Shown piece by piece: positions 12,060-24,659 of a DNA stretch of 64,000 nt (position 1 is the stretch's first letter; the number at the start of each line of letters is the position of its first letter). The stretch comes from Dipteris shenzhenensis. Its lineage: Eukaryota > Polypodiophyta > Polypodiopsida > Gleicheniales. The notes under the pieces are model-generated. The model was not told where the DNA came from. It did not search any database and was given only the letters and a program-made list of their open reading frames with translations. The translations under genes and the position numbers were made by a program. The DNA lies in the NCBI GenBank assembly GCA_047967505.1, contig CM106539.1; one strand, 5' to 3'.

Positions 12060-12850
12060 TATGCTTAGCTCTAGATATGCAACTAGCTTTCTCTAAACAT
12101 GCTATACCTTGGCCTACTTTTATCATCTTTCACACTACTTTTTGAGTTAGTTAACTTTTGATAGCCTATAATTATCAATTAGACATAAATTTGAGTATTC
12201 TTAGATCGAAATAGGAAATTGGAGGATAACAATGATAGTAATTGGAAGTTAAAACTTTGTGCGCATTCTCCAATTGAAGAAATTATGAATAATTGTCATA
12301 TAGTTAGAGAATTAAGACCAAAACTCCTACAACAATATCAACAACACCCAGTTGAGATTTATACATCAAGATGGCTAGAGGGATTTGAATCTACCTCTTT
12401 TGATTGGAAAATGTTGATATTTGATGATTGGGAATTGGTTTCTATTTCGTGGGTAGTCACCTTTTCTCTTCTATAGCATGGATTGCCTATAGCCTTATTC
12501 TTTAAAGAAGGCTCGTAATCAAAGACCTCTCGTTTGATTCTACTTGTGTGCTCCTCCATCTCTCTCCTCACCATTGTGCACTCACATGATTTGCAACATG
12601 ATAATAGAGAAAGCTTGCTCTTCTGCATTTTCTACTCTTGCCGAATCATAGTTCCCTTCTTCCAACCTTTTTGGATTTCATAAGCAGTTGATATGTTGGC
12701 TACCTCAATCTACTCCCTGAATTGATACTTTTTTAAAAAATTAGGACAATTTTGGATTCAATAGGCCCTTAATATTTGTGATTAGAAAACCATCCAATGG
12801 GAAGGCTTGGGCATTAGAAGACTGGACAAATCCATATTTCTCTCATTGGG
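12060..12850. repeat. Dispersed repeat R2, copy a
   Basis: This noncoding sequence recurs at 15500-16215 in the same order and orientation with small indels. Part of it recurs again at 13141-13345. No terminal repeats or coding domain were found, so the element class is unknown. Confidence 0.85.
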
Positions 12851-13640
12851 CTCCCACTTGTTGCCCCCCCCCCACCTCCTTGGGCTTTTACCCTCCCCCT
12901 CCTTGGGCATTTACCCCCCCTTTTAACTTCTGCAGGGTCCCCCTATCCTCCTCCCTCTCCAAAAATCAGAAGTTTTTATTCCCTCCACATTTCTGCTTTT
13001 CTCCATAAGTGTCTCCACCCCCGCAAACACCTCCTAGGAGTTCTCCCCAACTATCCTCATTGACTCATGACCTTTTCCTCAATGTCTTTCCCTTCTCAAC
13101 CTCCTCTCAGCCTCCTCTTGCTCCTCTCAACCGCCTTCTCCATTTTCTATTCTTGCCATATCATAGCTCCCTTCTTCTTCCAACCGTTTTGGATTTCATT
13201 GTAGGCAATTGATATGTTGGCTACCTAAATCTACTCACTAAATTGATACTTTTTTTAAAAATTAGGACAATTTTGGATTCAATAGGCTCTCAATATTTGT
13301 GATTAGAAAACCAGCCAATGGGAAGGATTCGGCATTAAAAGACTAGCGATTGAATATTTGTCTCTCATTGGGCTCCCACTTGCCCCCCCCCCCACCTGAC
13401 TCCCACCTGCTTGGGCTTTTACCCCCCCTCCTTGGGCATTTACCCCCCCTCTTAACTTCTAGAGGGTCCCCTAACCCTCCTCCCTCCATATTTTTGCTTT
13501 TTTCCATAAGTGCCCCACCCCCTCAAACACCTCCTAGGAGTCCTCCCCAACTGTCCTCATTGACTCATGACCTTTTCCTCTCAACCTCTTCCTCCTCTCA
13601 ACTGCTTCCTCTCAACCTCTTCACTTCTCTTAGCCTACTC
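12627..13640. repeat. Tandem duplication, about 514 bp unit, C-rich
   Basis: The unit starting CATTTTCTA at 12627 is repeated at 13141. Each copy ends in a C-rich stretch with runs of nine or more C and repeated CCTTGGGC. The proline-rich open frames across it come from base composition. Confidence 0.85.
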
Positions 13641-13645
13641 TAAGC

Positions 13646-14100
13646 AATCGCCTCCTCTCAAACTCTTCCTCCTCCCAACCTCTCTCTTTGCTTGCTCCAA
13701 TTGTTTCTATGATGGTGAAGAACTCCCCTTCCCTAGACCAAAGAGATAGATTCAATCTTGTGTGGGTTGCATTTTGAAGGATGATAGGGATGTTGGATTC
13801 CTCATGAGTTTAGGTTAATGTAACCTCCAATAGGTCTATTCAAGGTTTCAAGAGATGATAGAGCAAAGAAAGAGAAGCATTAAGTGAATGGAAATGACTC
13901 AAGGTAAAGGTCCAACATATGTACATGGCTCGAGACATGAACTTGACCCTGCAAATCAAACTTGCTTTCCCTCAAATTGTATTTTTCTCTTTTATGTTAT
14001 ATTTTTTTCATTATGGCACTTCATATGTCCATTCTAATGTGTACGTGTGTCAAGAGAGGGTGTGGAGCGGAGACATTAGGGGGAGAGGAAGTGAGACAAA
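13646..14100. other. Noncoding DNA, nothing recognised
   Basis: Only short, composition-driven open frames are present. Confidence 0.5.

Positions 14101-14101
<1 letters not shown>

Positions 14102-14134
<33 letters not shown>
14102..14134. repeat. (CA)n microsatellite
   Basis: An uninterrupted run of about 16 CA units. Confidence 0.95.
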
Positions 14135-14137
<3 letters not shown>

Positions 14138-14195
14138 GTGTGAGGGGTGTAAGGGATAGAGTAGGACGAGAGAGTAGAGCGGGGAGGAAGTGAAA

Positions 14196-14252
14196 ATAAA
14201 ATTAAAAAATAATAATATATATATGTATATATATGTATGTATATATAATGTA

Positions 14253-14297
<45 letters not shown>

Positions 14298-14812
14298 ATA
14301 TATATATATAGATAGAGAGAGAGAGAGAGAGAGAGAGGAGTGGTGTGTGTGTGCGTATGTGCGTGTGTGATGGATAGTTTTACAAAAAAGTGAGCGAGCT
14401 AGATACAGAGTGAGAGAAAAGGGATTGATTGGCCCACTGGCATCTTTCTTTGCTCCCTATGTGGATATCTTTCCTTCTACTGAAGTCAAAATCTACCCCT
14501 TGGAGTTAATGCTCTTCGGACGGTGTTGTTCCTCCTTAAGAGAGTTAAGTATATTTATATAATGCATGCTACCAAGTACTCAAGGAGCAGGTGCATATGG
14601 AAGCCTCCATCCTATTCCTCTTCCTAGCTTTGATAGTCAAGAATGGCATGTTCCTTATCCATCCTCTATAGATGCATTTAGAAGGAAGATGAGATCTGAT
14701 ATTCAAGCATCAATAAAGTTTACTTTTGGTTCAAAATCTGTGGGTGTTATTTGGTTCATGCCCTCCATTATATTTGTTTACTACTTATAATCAATTTTCC
14801 TCTAAAAAACAC
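14196..14812. repeat. Dispersed repeat R1, copy 1, with compound microsatellite
   Basis: It begins with an AT/ATGT-rich tract, (TG)n, (TA)n and (GA)n, then GGAGTGGTG, a second TG run and TGATGGATAGTTTTACAAAA. About 450 bp of unique sequence follows, matching 16381-16610 and 17810-18300. The microsatellite sits at the same place in all three copies. Confidence 0.88.
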
Positions 14813-15499
14813 ACACATGTGGTTTGGAGCATGCAAAGCCTTTCTCCCACCAGTGGACCCTTTTGATTAGTCCCGTGATCTCATATTAACATTCATTGGA
14901 CCTCATTCTAGCCTTGATGCTTGCAATATTGCATGTCTCGCGCTATGTGCGCTTCCTCTATGTGCCCCCCCATTGCTACTCCTCTGCTGAAGATGAGGCA
15001 CGCTACCAACTTAGCTACATGCCCCCCATCTACGCCCTCTACCTCTGTAGCCACATAGTTTCTCTCCTATCTACTACAACTTCTCCCTACCACCATGTGC
15101 TATCGCATCCTCCTTTGATATGTCTATTGGAGCCTCCCCACTACATCTACTACTCCATACGGAGCAATCAATTCCCAGGACACATTGTCTTTCACACGGT
15201 GACGCTCTTGCCATTGTAATCTACCACCTCTACCACTACCATATCTCCATCATTACAACCATCATCACCTAACTAGCACTAAAATCGACCCCTAGCACCA
15301 CTCATTAGACCCTATTTAAAATTTTCTTACACATGGTATACCTTGCCACATCATTTGTCCGTGTAGAGCACATGCCACCTCTTGGTCATTTTGTGCTGAA
15401 TTAAAATGGAATCTTCACCAACAACTTTAGAATATCATATGCCACACATGTGAAGCTCACTTTTGGTATATTAAAGAGCATAACTCTTTTTATCATTTG
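14813..15499. other. Noncoding DNA, nothing recognised
   Basis: One open frame, 14896-15219 (+), has no recognisable domain and no supporting signals. Confidence 0.45.
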
Positions 15500-16215
15500 T
15501 AGATTCGTAATATCTTATGCTATATCTTGGCCAACTTTTATCATCTTTCACACTACTTTTTGAGTTAGTTAACTTTTGATATGAACATGCCTATAATTAT
15601 CAATTGGACATGAATTTGAGTATTCTTAGGTCAAAACAACAAATTGGAGGATAACAATGATGGTAATTGGAAGTTAAAACTTGTGAGCATTCTCCAATTG
15701 AAGAAATTATGAATAATTGTCTTATAATTAGAAAATTAAGACCAAAACTCCTCCAACAATATCAACAACACCCAGTTGAGATTTGTACATCAAGATGACT
15801 AGAGGTGTTTGAATCTACCTCTTATGATTGGAGAATGTAGATATTTAATGATTGGGACTTGGTTTCTATTTCTTGGGTGGTCACCTCTCTTGCATGGCAT
15901 GGATTGCCTATAGCCGTCCTCTTTAAAGAAGGCTCATAATCAAAGACCTCTCCTTTGATTTTACTTGTGTGCTCCTCCATCTCTCTCCTCACCATTGTAC
16001 ACTCACGTGATTTGCAACATGATATTAGACAAAGCTTGCTCTTCTTCCTTTTCTACTCTTGCCATATCATAGCTCCCTTTTCTTCCAACCGTTTTAGATT
16101 TCCTAGGCAGTTGATATATTGGATCCCTAAATCTACTCCCTAAATTGATACTTTTTTTTTTAATTAGGAGAATTTTGGCCTCAATAGGTGCTTAATATTT
16201 ATGATTAGAAAACCA
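15500..16215. repeat. Dispersed repeat R2, copy b
   Basis: It matches 12060-12850 and runs straight into R1 copy 2 at 16216. This suggests R2 and R1 are parts of one larger repeat. Confidence 0.85.
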
Positions 16216-16234
16216 TCCATAATATTTGTGTCTA

Positions 16235-16274
<40 letters not shown>

Positions 16275-16325
16275 TTATGGGAGGGAGGGAGGTATGCATG
16301 TATGTATAATGCATGTATGTGTGTG

Positions 16326-16356
<31 letters not shown>

Positions 16357-16610
16357 GAGTGGTGTGTGTGTGTGTGTGTGATGGATAGTTTTACAAAAAA
16401 CTGAGAGGTAGAAACAGAGTGAGAAAAAGGGATTGATTGGCCCATTGGAATCCTTCTTTGCTCCCTGTGTGGCTATTTTTCCTTCTATTGAATTCAAAAT
16501 CTAGCCCTTGGATAGTACCATGAGAACATGTCAGGATTTCCATTTAAACATTGGGGATTTAATGCTCTTCGGATGTTGTTGTTCCTCCTTAAGAGAGTTT
16601 GGTATTTTGG
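16216..16610. repeat. Dispersed repeat R1, copy 2, with compound microsatellite
   Basis: (GT)n, (GA)n, a GTTATGGGAGGGAGGGAG spacer, an ATGT-rich piece, (GT)n, (GA)n and GGAGTGGTG come first. The shared unique part follows from GATGGATAG to about 16610. The later part present in copies 1 and 3 is missing. Confidence 0.88.
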
Positions 16611-17589
16611 GAGAGCACCATTATACGTCCTCCTATCCTTAGCTCTGGATATGCAACTAGCTTTCTCTAAACATTAAGGGTGGCCACATGGGAATTAAAT
16701 TACTCAACTACCCAATCAACAACAAATGTAAATGCATCCTAGTTAGGGATATGCTTAGATTGGTGTTGAGCCGATAGCTATGGAATTCAATTACTCATGC
16801 AAATTGCAGCTACCCCTCATCGCACGACAAATGTAAGTGCGGCATATGCTTAGATTGATGTTGAGCCTATAGAGCTATGGAATGGGACTTGAGATCACCA
16901 CATCCTTGATAGTAGGTGTAGTGTTCTATGCAATGGTCCCATGCATCTTGAATTCCAATCTCTTAATTGATCAGATTTTGCTATTAAGGGGCCTCTAGAG
17001 GTGACATACGAGTATGTCCCTCTTACAAACAATGACATGGGTTGGGTCCCTCCGCCCATGCTCGCCTATGCATTGTGAATGCTTTGGCCATGACAAGGAG
17101 TTGCCAAAGGGCTTGAAAGCCTTAAATGTATTATTCAAGGCAACATCCTGGTCCTAGGTAGGTAGGGTCACTCTTACAAATCAGTAGAGTACGGTACCAA
17201 CAAGCATGCCTTGGAAACAAGTTACATTTGAAATACCCATACACACGTTGCCTTTTTACATTTTTAAACATGATTGCTTACCCATTTCTATACAAATGCA
17301 TGTTTGGATTTTAACTCTAGTCTAGCTCTCGACCTCTATGCGGCGATAACTACCTTTGAAATATCAATGAAACTCTCCCATCTTCTCCAACGCGGTACTA
17401 CCAACGCTCATTTTTCTTGCACCTATCTTTGTTGTACACATTTCCTTTTTAAAATATCCTTATTTGAGCTCTCTAGTTAGGACTGTCTTCCATTAATGAA
17501 GCCTTCAACTTGTTCTGTTTTTGACATTTTGGTCAGTTTACGATCAACCCACCAACTTGAGGCTCATACTAGCTCTTGGTCTAATTTGA
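16611..17589. other. Noncoding DNA with a short internal repeat
   Basis: GGATATGCAACTAGCTTTCTC near 16645 also occurs near 12075. A stretch with ATATGCTTAGATTG and TTGAGCC...TATGGAAT occurs twice within 16750-16885. No gene is recognised. Confidence 0.4.
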
Positions 17590-17591
17590 AG

Positions 17592-17627
<36 letters not shown>

Positions 17628-17647
17628 TATGGGAGGGAGGGAGTATG

Positions 17648-17678
<31 letters not shown>

Positions 17679-17725
17679 AATGAATGTATGTATAATGTAT
17701 GTAAGTGTGTGTGTGTGTGTGTGTG

Positions 17726-17775
<50 letters not shown>

Positions 17776-18300
17776 TGGTGTGTGTGCATATGTGTGTGTG
17801 TGATGGATAGTTCTACAAAAAAGTGAGAGAGGTGGATACAGAGCAAGAGAGAAAGGGATTGATTGGCCCATTGGCATTTTTCTATGCTTGCTATGTGGAT
17901 ATCTTTCCTTAGATATCCTTCTACTGAAGTCAAAACCTAGCCCTTGGATAGTCCCACGAGAACATTTCAGGATTTCCATTCAAACATTGGGGAGTGAATG
18001 TACTTGGGATGGTGTTGTTCCTCCTTAAGAGAGATTATTATTTTTCTATAATGCATGCTACCAAGTACCTCAAAGAGCAGGTGCATATGGAAGCCTCCGG
18101 CCTATTCCTCTTCTGAACTTTGATAGTCAAGAATGGCCTGTTCCTAATCCATCCTCTTTAGATGCATTTAGAATGAAGATGACATCTGATATTCAAATAT
18201 CAATGAAGTTCACTTTTGGTTCAAAATCTATGGGTGTTATTTGATTAATGCCCTCCATTATATTTTGTTTACTACTTCAAATCAATTTTCCTCCACAAAA
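17590..18300. repeat. Dispersed repeat R1, copy 3, with compound microsatellite
   Basis: Its order is (GA)n, GTTATGGGAGGGAGGGAG, (ATGT)n, (GT)n, (GA)n of about 43 bp, GGAGTGGTG, GT run, then the unique part. Long open frames on both strands here are artefacts of the dinucleotide runs. Confidence 0.88.
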
Positions 18301-19450
18301 CAAAGACATGTGCATTTGGGGAATTTTGGACTAGGGGTTGGCCAATAGGAAGGCCTCAGCATTTTAAAAAATGGAGGTTTTGGAACCTCTTCTGATTGGT
18401 GGGACAACTGACAACCATCCACTTTACCTCTAATGACTTTGGTAAAGGTATTTGAAAGATAATTGTGGATGTGGCATCATTCTAGACATCAAAGGTGGAT
18501 GATTCACAATAGATAAGGTTGATCCTAGACCTTGAGATTGTGGAAAGTGGCACTGATCCAATGGGTCAAATAAGCTTGTGGCGCCCACCTATCAATGATC
18601 CAGATGACCACATATGAGCCCTTTGATAGACTCTTACATCCAATGGTGAGGGATACACATGGCATCTACACCCTTAGATTAGTGGTGGATCCAATGGTGG
18701 ATGCATCACATGGTGGCTTTGCATGATTATAATGAGGCATTGACTAGGCCTGCGGTGGCATGTGATCCCTTATATCTTAGAAAGATCTAATGGCTAGAGT
18801 TTGGCGCAATCCATGGTCCCTTATATTAAGGTTGCCATCCAACGATTGAGAGGAGGCAATCTCCATGCACTGTTCGATGGAACCTCGATCATGCGGCCTA
18901 GCTTGTTTTGAGGATGACCATTAGATCTTAAGAAGATCTAATGGCCACGAAATGGTGTTGTTCGTGCACACCCTTAGATGAACATCTCCATCCAACGACC
19001 AAGACCTCATGCACATTGTGCATCATGGGATTTGTGACGGCCTACCCATAGATGGTGCCACATGTCACTTTCATGTAATAATGCTTGTCTCCTAGCACCA
19101 CATGCCACTAGCCTACTAACCTTAAGAAGAAAATATGATCCGATGGCTCCAAACAAGTGCTAGTCACTAGCCCTTGATAGAAAAAGATCCAATGGCCTTA
19201 ATCTCGATGCATTTGTGACCCATATGATCTGGCTTGGATTAGATTTTTGATACATCCATCTTGCATCTCACTTGTAGGTAGACAAATAGTGAACATTTTG
19301 TCTTGACCTTGTAAAATCCATTCATTTAATGAATCTTACCAATGGATCTTACAAGGTCAAGATCCTAATCCTCTCCTTATGGGGCCCTTTTTAAGTCCAA
19401 ACTTCCCCTAATGGGGTAGAGAACTACTTGATAATCTCCTAGTAGATACC
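18301..19450. repeat. Noncoding DNA with a recurring GATCCAATGG motif
   Basis: Between about 18550 and 19195 the word ATCCAATGG, or near variants (ATCTAATGG, ATCCAACGA, ATCCGATGG), occurs about nine times on the plus strand. Fragments such as CACCCTTAGAT recur between them. This looks like a badly eroded tandem repeat. No coding potential is seen. Confidence 0.45.
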
Positions 19451-19458
19451 CAATGTGG

Positions 19459-19860
19459 GATGTTAGGGAGGTTTCCAAGAGGAAGGCCATTTTATATATC
19501 TATTTAGTAAAGAAATTTTTGTAATAAGGTATAATGTAGTCGCAGTATTTGTTACATGAGATATGATTATATATATTGGAAGAATAATCATGGCACATGG
19601 ATACCCATAAACTGTGACGTAGTAGACACTACAAAGGTAGAGATACATATGCCAAAGGAAAAAATGCAATGTCTTGAGGTCATAGAGAGTTAGAGCTTGA
19701 AGAACATTCAAGAATACATTTCTATCACATTTGATGATAGTGATTTTATCTTTACAACAATGAATGGGAAGATAATAAGAATGCAACTTCAAGCAACATC
19801 AGTGTTCTACAAAGTGAAGCCTCCTTGTATCTTCGTCATTCATATTGGTATCAAAAGTTT
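19459..19860 (+). other. Possible LTR remnant with a PBS-like end
   Basis: TGTTAGGGAGG at 19459 resembles a copia LTR start. Near 19843 a TTCA end is followed by TTGGTATCAAAAG, close to the initiator-Met-tRNA binding site. No partner LTR and no gag were found downstream, so this is weak. Confidence 0.22.
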
Positions 19861-20479
19861 ATAGTTTTTTTATTTCTAGCAATGAGTCTAGACTATTCTT
19901 TCGAATATTTTAAAATGATGATTGATTGCTGAAAATTTATCATGCTAAATTATTCTCATGCTTTATTACCTAAATTGTATTAAACATCACCTTTTACTTT
20001 CAAGAGTGTTTTGAAAATTCTAGAGTCTACCATATAAAGGCTAGAGGGCTAAACACAACCTCTATTGTGCTCATCCCCTAGACATAACCTCTTCAACCCC
20101 AACTCATACCAGCTTCCACATCCCTCCAATGGCCACACCCCATGAGACATACCATGACTTCATGGCTTGTACTCACTATTCAAGTAGAGATCTGGGATTA
20201 TATGACATTTTTAATCATCGCCGTATAGATGTGATGGTGACAATCCAAAAGTAATGAATATGTTAAAGGACGTTATAGAATACATCAATGAAAAAGTTAG
20301 ACCTGACATGGTCTATTTAGGCATAGATAGATTAGACTGGATTCCTATTAATATCCTTATAGAAACGCAACAGTGATACTGGTTTTAGACATAGGTTGCA
20401 TAGAATATGTAAATCTGTAAGCCCAAAAAGTTATAGAAAAATATAAAAGAAGGAAGTGGAAGGCTGCATAATTTCCAAG

Positions 20480-22700
20480 TATTGTTTTATATGAAACTTC
20501 CATTTCTTTATTCATATAGCAATTTGCTAGTCTGGCTTGTCAACTGCGTCTTCAAAGTACACTGGCTCTTTTGTGGTGGCCACCATGATGGTAGTCATAA
20601 GAGCATAATCAGCTTGTATGCTTTGCTTTCTTCACTGTAGCAAACCATGATGCATTTTCATGACTTTACATCCATTTTTTTGCGATGATCATCTTGTATG
20701 TGAGCATATGCTATGCAACCAAATATGCGCATATGCGCAATGCGTGGCTTGTATCCAATAAATGCCTCATAAGTTGTCATATCCTAAATCGGCTCTATTG
20801 GAAGCTGATTAAGCAAGTAGTTTGCAGTGGCCATTGCTTCTACCCAATACTGATTGAAAAGATGCTTCTCACTTAGTATTGCTCTAGCATTTTCTGCTAA
20901 AGTCCCATTATCCCTTTTTGCTATTGCATTTTGGTGGGGAGTATCTGCACAAGTAAACTATCTTCAAATGCCATTACTTCTGCAAAAGTTCGTTAATGTT
21001 GAAGATGTATTCATCTCCTCTGTCTGATCTCATGACTTTGATCTTTTTATGTCTGGTTGTCAACCTTGGCTTTGAATTCTTGAAATCTAGAAAATACTCT
21101 CAAAAAAGACTTTAGATTTCTCTTTAAAAAAGTAGACCCAACAATATGCGCTGTAGCCGTCATCGATGAAAGTCAAGTAATAATGTGAACCATTGGCGTT
21201 GTGGGTCTATGCATAACCCCATACATCTATATGAATCAAATCAAGAATGCCTCTTGCTCGAAAGGTGCTTCTACCAAAATTGGTTCTCTTTTTTTTGCTA
21301 GAGCAACATGCTTCACAAGTATTTCCAAGTAATTGAAGTTTAGGAATTTCAATTGCCAGATTCTAATTTCTTAGCTGCATCAAGGTTTTGAAATGGACAT
21401 GTCCATATCTCTTATGCCATACTATGAAAAGTGGCATAAATTGCTGCTAAACTGACATGGCATGCAAATCTGGTACTAAAGTTAACATTCTAAACAAGCA
21501 TCCTTTCTTGGCTGCTTTTCCTACTAGATGATATCCTCTGGATTTGTCTCTGATCGTGCATTCATCCCCATCAAAGATGACTTGATAGTTGTGTTCTATC
21601 ATTTGCCCAACTGATAAGAGGTTTTTGTTGAGCTTCGGAACATAGAGTACATCTTTCACCAATCCTTTTATACTAGTGAAATTGTTCATAGGGACAATGC
21701 CTTTCCCTTGAACTAGGTTTGGTGTGTTATCTGCAATGTTAATAAAATTCATTGACAATCCTTCTAATGGTTTCATCTCTGTGAATCATGCAGATGTTTT
21801 GTCATGTGTGATGATGCACCGCTGCTGTCAATGTACCAAGGATCTCGATCTGCTTGATCAACTTGATAACTGCATTTCCCTTTGGAATTGCAATCAATGT
21901 CAAGATACATTGTATTAGTCTTCTACATATCCTCAATTGAAAGATACTTATTATAAGGTTGCATTAGCATAATGACTACGATGTGAATTCCCACCATGAT
22001 GATTTCCTCTTCCATAAAAGTTCCCTTGATTGTTGCTACTAGATTGACCTTGATGCATTCCCTCTTCCTTGAAATATTCCTTTGTTGGATTGATTTCCTC
22101 TTGGATGATGATGTTGATGCTTCTGCGAATGCTAATGCTGTTGATGCTAATTTTGTTAATGATGATGACCACTTCGCTACTGAGATGTTGTACCTTTGCC
22201 TCTGCCTCTGACTTTACCTTTGTCTAAAGCTATAAATACTTGATCCTTGGAATGAACCTTGTATGCTTGAATGGCCTGAATCTTGAGTTCTTCACCAAGT
22301 CACACTGACCGTAGCTCTTCCAATGTTGGAATTTATTGTTGAATGGCAACACCCTAGACTAGATTCTTGTATCCCTTTCCTAGTTCATTCAAGATGACTT
22401 GAACCACTTCTGCAAGATTCAGAGTTTCTCCTACTGCTTCGAGTGGATTGTTGTAAGCCTTATTTTTTAGTATGTAAGCATGATCGATATCATTTCCATT
22501 GTTGAGAAAACTCTGGTTGATCTAGTTTCTCAATGGGAGAATCTTGGATGTGTTCTTAGACTCATAAAGAGCTGCTACATATCCCATGCTTCTTTTGATG
22601 TCTTCACTATAATGAGCTGTCCTAGCATGACATCTTGCACATTTTGTTTGATCAAATCATATGCATATTTGTCTTTCTTGTTCCATTCTTCCTATGCTCA
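20480..22700 (-). pseudogene. Ty1/copia remnant: gag, pre-integrase, integrase
   Basis: On the minus strand, gag-type sequence runs from about 22690 to 21950 (ILNELGKGYKNLV, then a GRGNHHGG-type basic tail). A gag-pre-integrase domain follows at 21776-21447 (DVLYVPKLNKNLLSVGQM). Integrase follows at about 21330-20530 (CEACCSSK; FIDDGYSAYCWVYF; a PQQNG-like motif; HLFNQYWVEA). All are split by stops and frameshifts. Retropepsin, RT and both LTRs were not found. The remnant ends in the integrase-RT linker near 20500. Confidence 0.85.
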
Positions 22701-23240
22701 AGAAATGGTAGGATCTACTACAAGTGTGGACACCGTTGGTCCAAGTGTAGACCTTCTTCTTATGCTGCGGCAATGGTGGAAGCTGCTGCTAGATTGCTAG
22801 ATGGTCTATGTGTAAACCCATCGACATACTCCCATTTGTATTAAAGTACAAGAATGGTCTCCATTTGATATTTCCATGAGCCTTAATTTGAGTTGTCTAA
22901 CTTAGTAGATGCCTCCAAATTGATGTCGTTTGTCATGGTCCTTCACCTCTCATGAGGAAGGGAGAGGAGGCAACTCCATTGGCATAATTTCTTACTATGA
23001 ATAAGGTGTTTTGAATGTCACCACTGACAAGGACAATAGGTGGATTGCACTTTAATGCCTGGTAAAAGGAGTTCATTTCACTTTTACTTCTATCTCTATG
23101 TATGCACCTACATACTATCAAGATAGAGCAGAAACGTGGCAGTCTCTTGATGTTCTTAGTGACAATGTTTCTGCTACTAGGTGACTTTAACATGGTTGAA
23201 AACAAAAATCCTGACAGAAGTGCATGTGAAAATCACTATC
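22700..23240 (+). pseudogene. LINE fragment with endonuclease motif
   Basis: The plus strand encodes SMYAPTYYQDRAETWQSL near 23090-23145. After a frameshift it encodes LLGDFNMVENKNPDRS at about 23173-23220. GDFN followed by a D-R pair is the signature of the apurinic-type endonuclease of plant L1 LINEs. A YKCGHRWSKC stretch near 22725 may be a CCHC-like knuckle, but this is uncertain. The fragment lies between two minus-strand copia elements. Confidence 0.65.
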
Positions 23241-23569
23241 TGAATCAACTGCAACCTGAACTGTTACTTAAGATAGAACTGTAATATATTCCAATCTATT
23301 ACAAGGCTTCTATGGCAAATGATGTCGGTAATAGCCAAGTGGCTTTATAAGGCTGAAAAATAGCATGCACAATGAAAGAAAAATAGCCGATAAGACTTTA
23401 CAATGAAGGCATGTGAATGCAAAATCAAATAATATACCACTAATCAATCAGCCAATGCCTCTCAAAACTATAAATTCTACTCACTGAAGTGTGGAAGATT
23501 GGGTTTCAGTACATGTGATGATGCAAAACTGCATGTGAGTATAGGGACTAACTCTAAGCAGAAACTATT

Positions 23570-24635
23570 TGGGAATTTTAGGGCATGGGTAAAAGTGACA
23601 AAGTAAAGATGACCACCCAATGATGGAGTCCTCATGGGACCACAGACATCACTATGGATAAGCTGTAATTTTCGAACAGCTTTTACTGATCCATCCTTCT
23701 TAAAAGGAGATCTGTGCATTTTACCAAGAATGCACCCTTCACAGGCATGTGGAGGAGGTGTTTCAAGAGGAGGCAATGCATCAACCATGGCATGTTTTTG
23801 AAGCGTCATCAAGATGCCATAATGCATGTATCCATATCTGGCATGCCATAACTCCGCATTCTGCATAGCAGTAGTAGGAGTGGAAACTGCAAGAGCATGT
23901 GTTGGTCTTTTCTCATACATGTCAAGCTGAAAAAGACCACGTAACAAAGTGCCAGACAATCTCAAGGCATAGTCATGCTCTCTATCATGGACTGCACACT
24001 TGTCATCTTCAAAAATGACCTGAAATCCAGCTCTGTTAAGAGTGGACACTGAATGTAGATTTTTTGTTATACCAGGCAGATACAAGACATCAGAAATTTT
24101 GAATGTTGAGCCATCAATGGCTGTAAGTTCAACTTCTCCTGTACCACGCACTGAATAGGAGGAGCTGTTGGCACATGTGACCTTTTTACCAACGGGTGGT
24201 AGGATGCAGAGATGTGAAAACACACTTCCTGGAAGTGATATGCTTTGAGGCACCGCTGTCAAAATACCATGTATTTTGTGTCTCGTTGACACTGAAAGCT
24301 GATGCATCCTTGGAAGAATCATAACTGCATGTCTGAAAAGCATAAGAGTCATTACAAGTGGCTGTACTATCCGGAGCAGCAACTGAGAGTCTGAAATGCA
24401 AGACAAGAAGGCATAGTTGTGCTCCACAAAGTTGGCTGTAGCTTGCTCATTGTCAGATGCATGAGGAGCTGAATCTGAAACAGCCATACCGGAGCTGTTT
24501 TTCTTATCTTTTGCAAGCCTTTTCTTGCATTCTCCGATGTAGTGACCTGGCTTTTTGCAGTAATGACATATTCCCTTCTTCTTGGGTTTACCTGCATCAC
24601 CCTTAGCCTTTTGAGAAGGCCGTTCTGAACCACGG
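23570..24635 (-). pseudogene. Copia protease and integrase N-terminus
   Basis: A CCHC zinc knuckle (CHYCKKPGHYIGEC, 24568-24527) is followed by the retropepsin motif DSGAS with its catalytic Asp at 24260-24258. The gag-pre-integrase domain follows (ISDVLYLPGITKNLHSVS). The integrase zinc-binding region then shows LWHARYGYMH and CEGCILGKMH, and the start of the catalytic core shows LQLIHSDVCGPMRT. The protease lies in a different frame from the flanking sequence, so at least two indels are present near 24400 and 24190. The coding match ends near 23575. Confidence 0.88.
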
Positions 24636-24659
24636 GAAGGCTGATTTGCTGAAGTCTTT

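Noticed and set aside
16192-17979. Open frames over 100 codons made of alternating Thr-His, Leu-Ser or Arg-Glu
   Set aside because: They translate the GT, GA and CA microsatellites.
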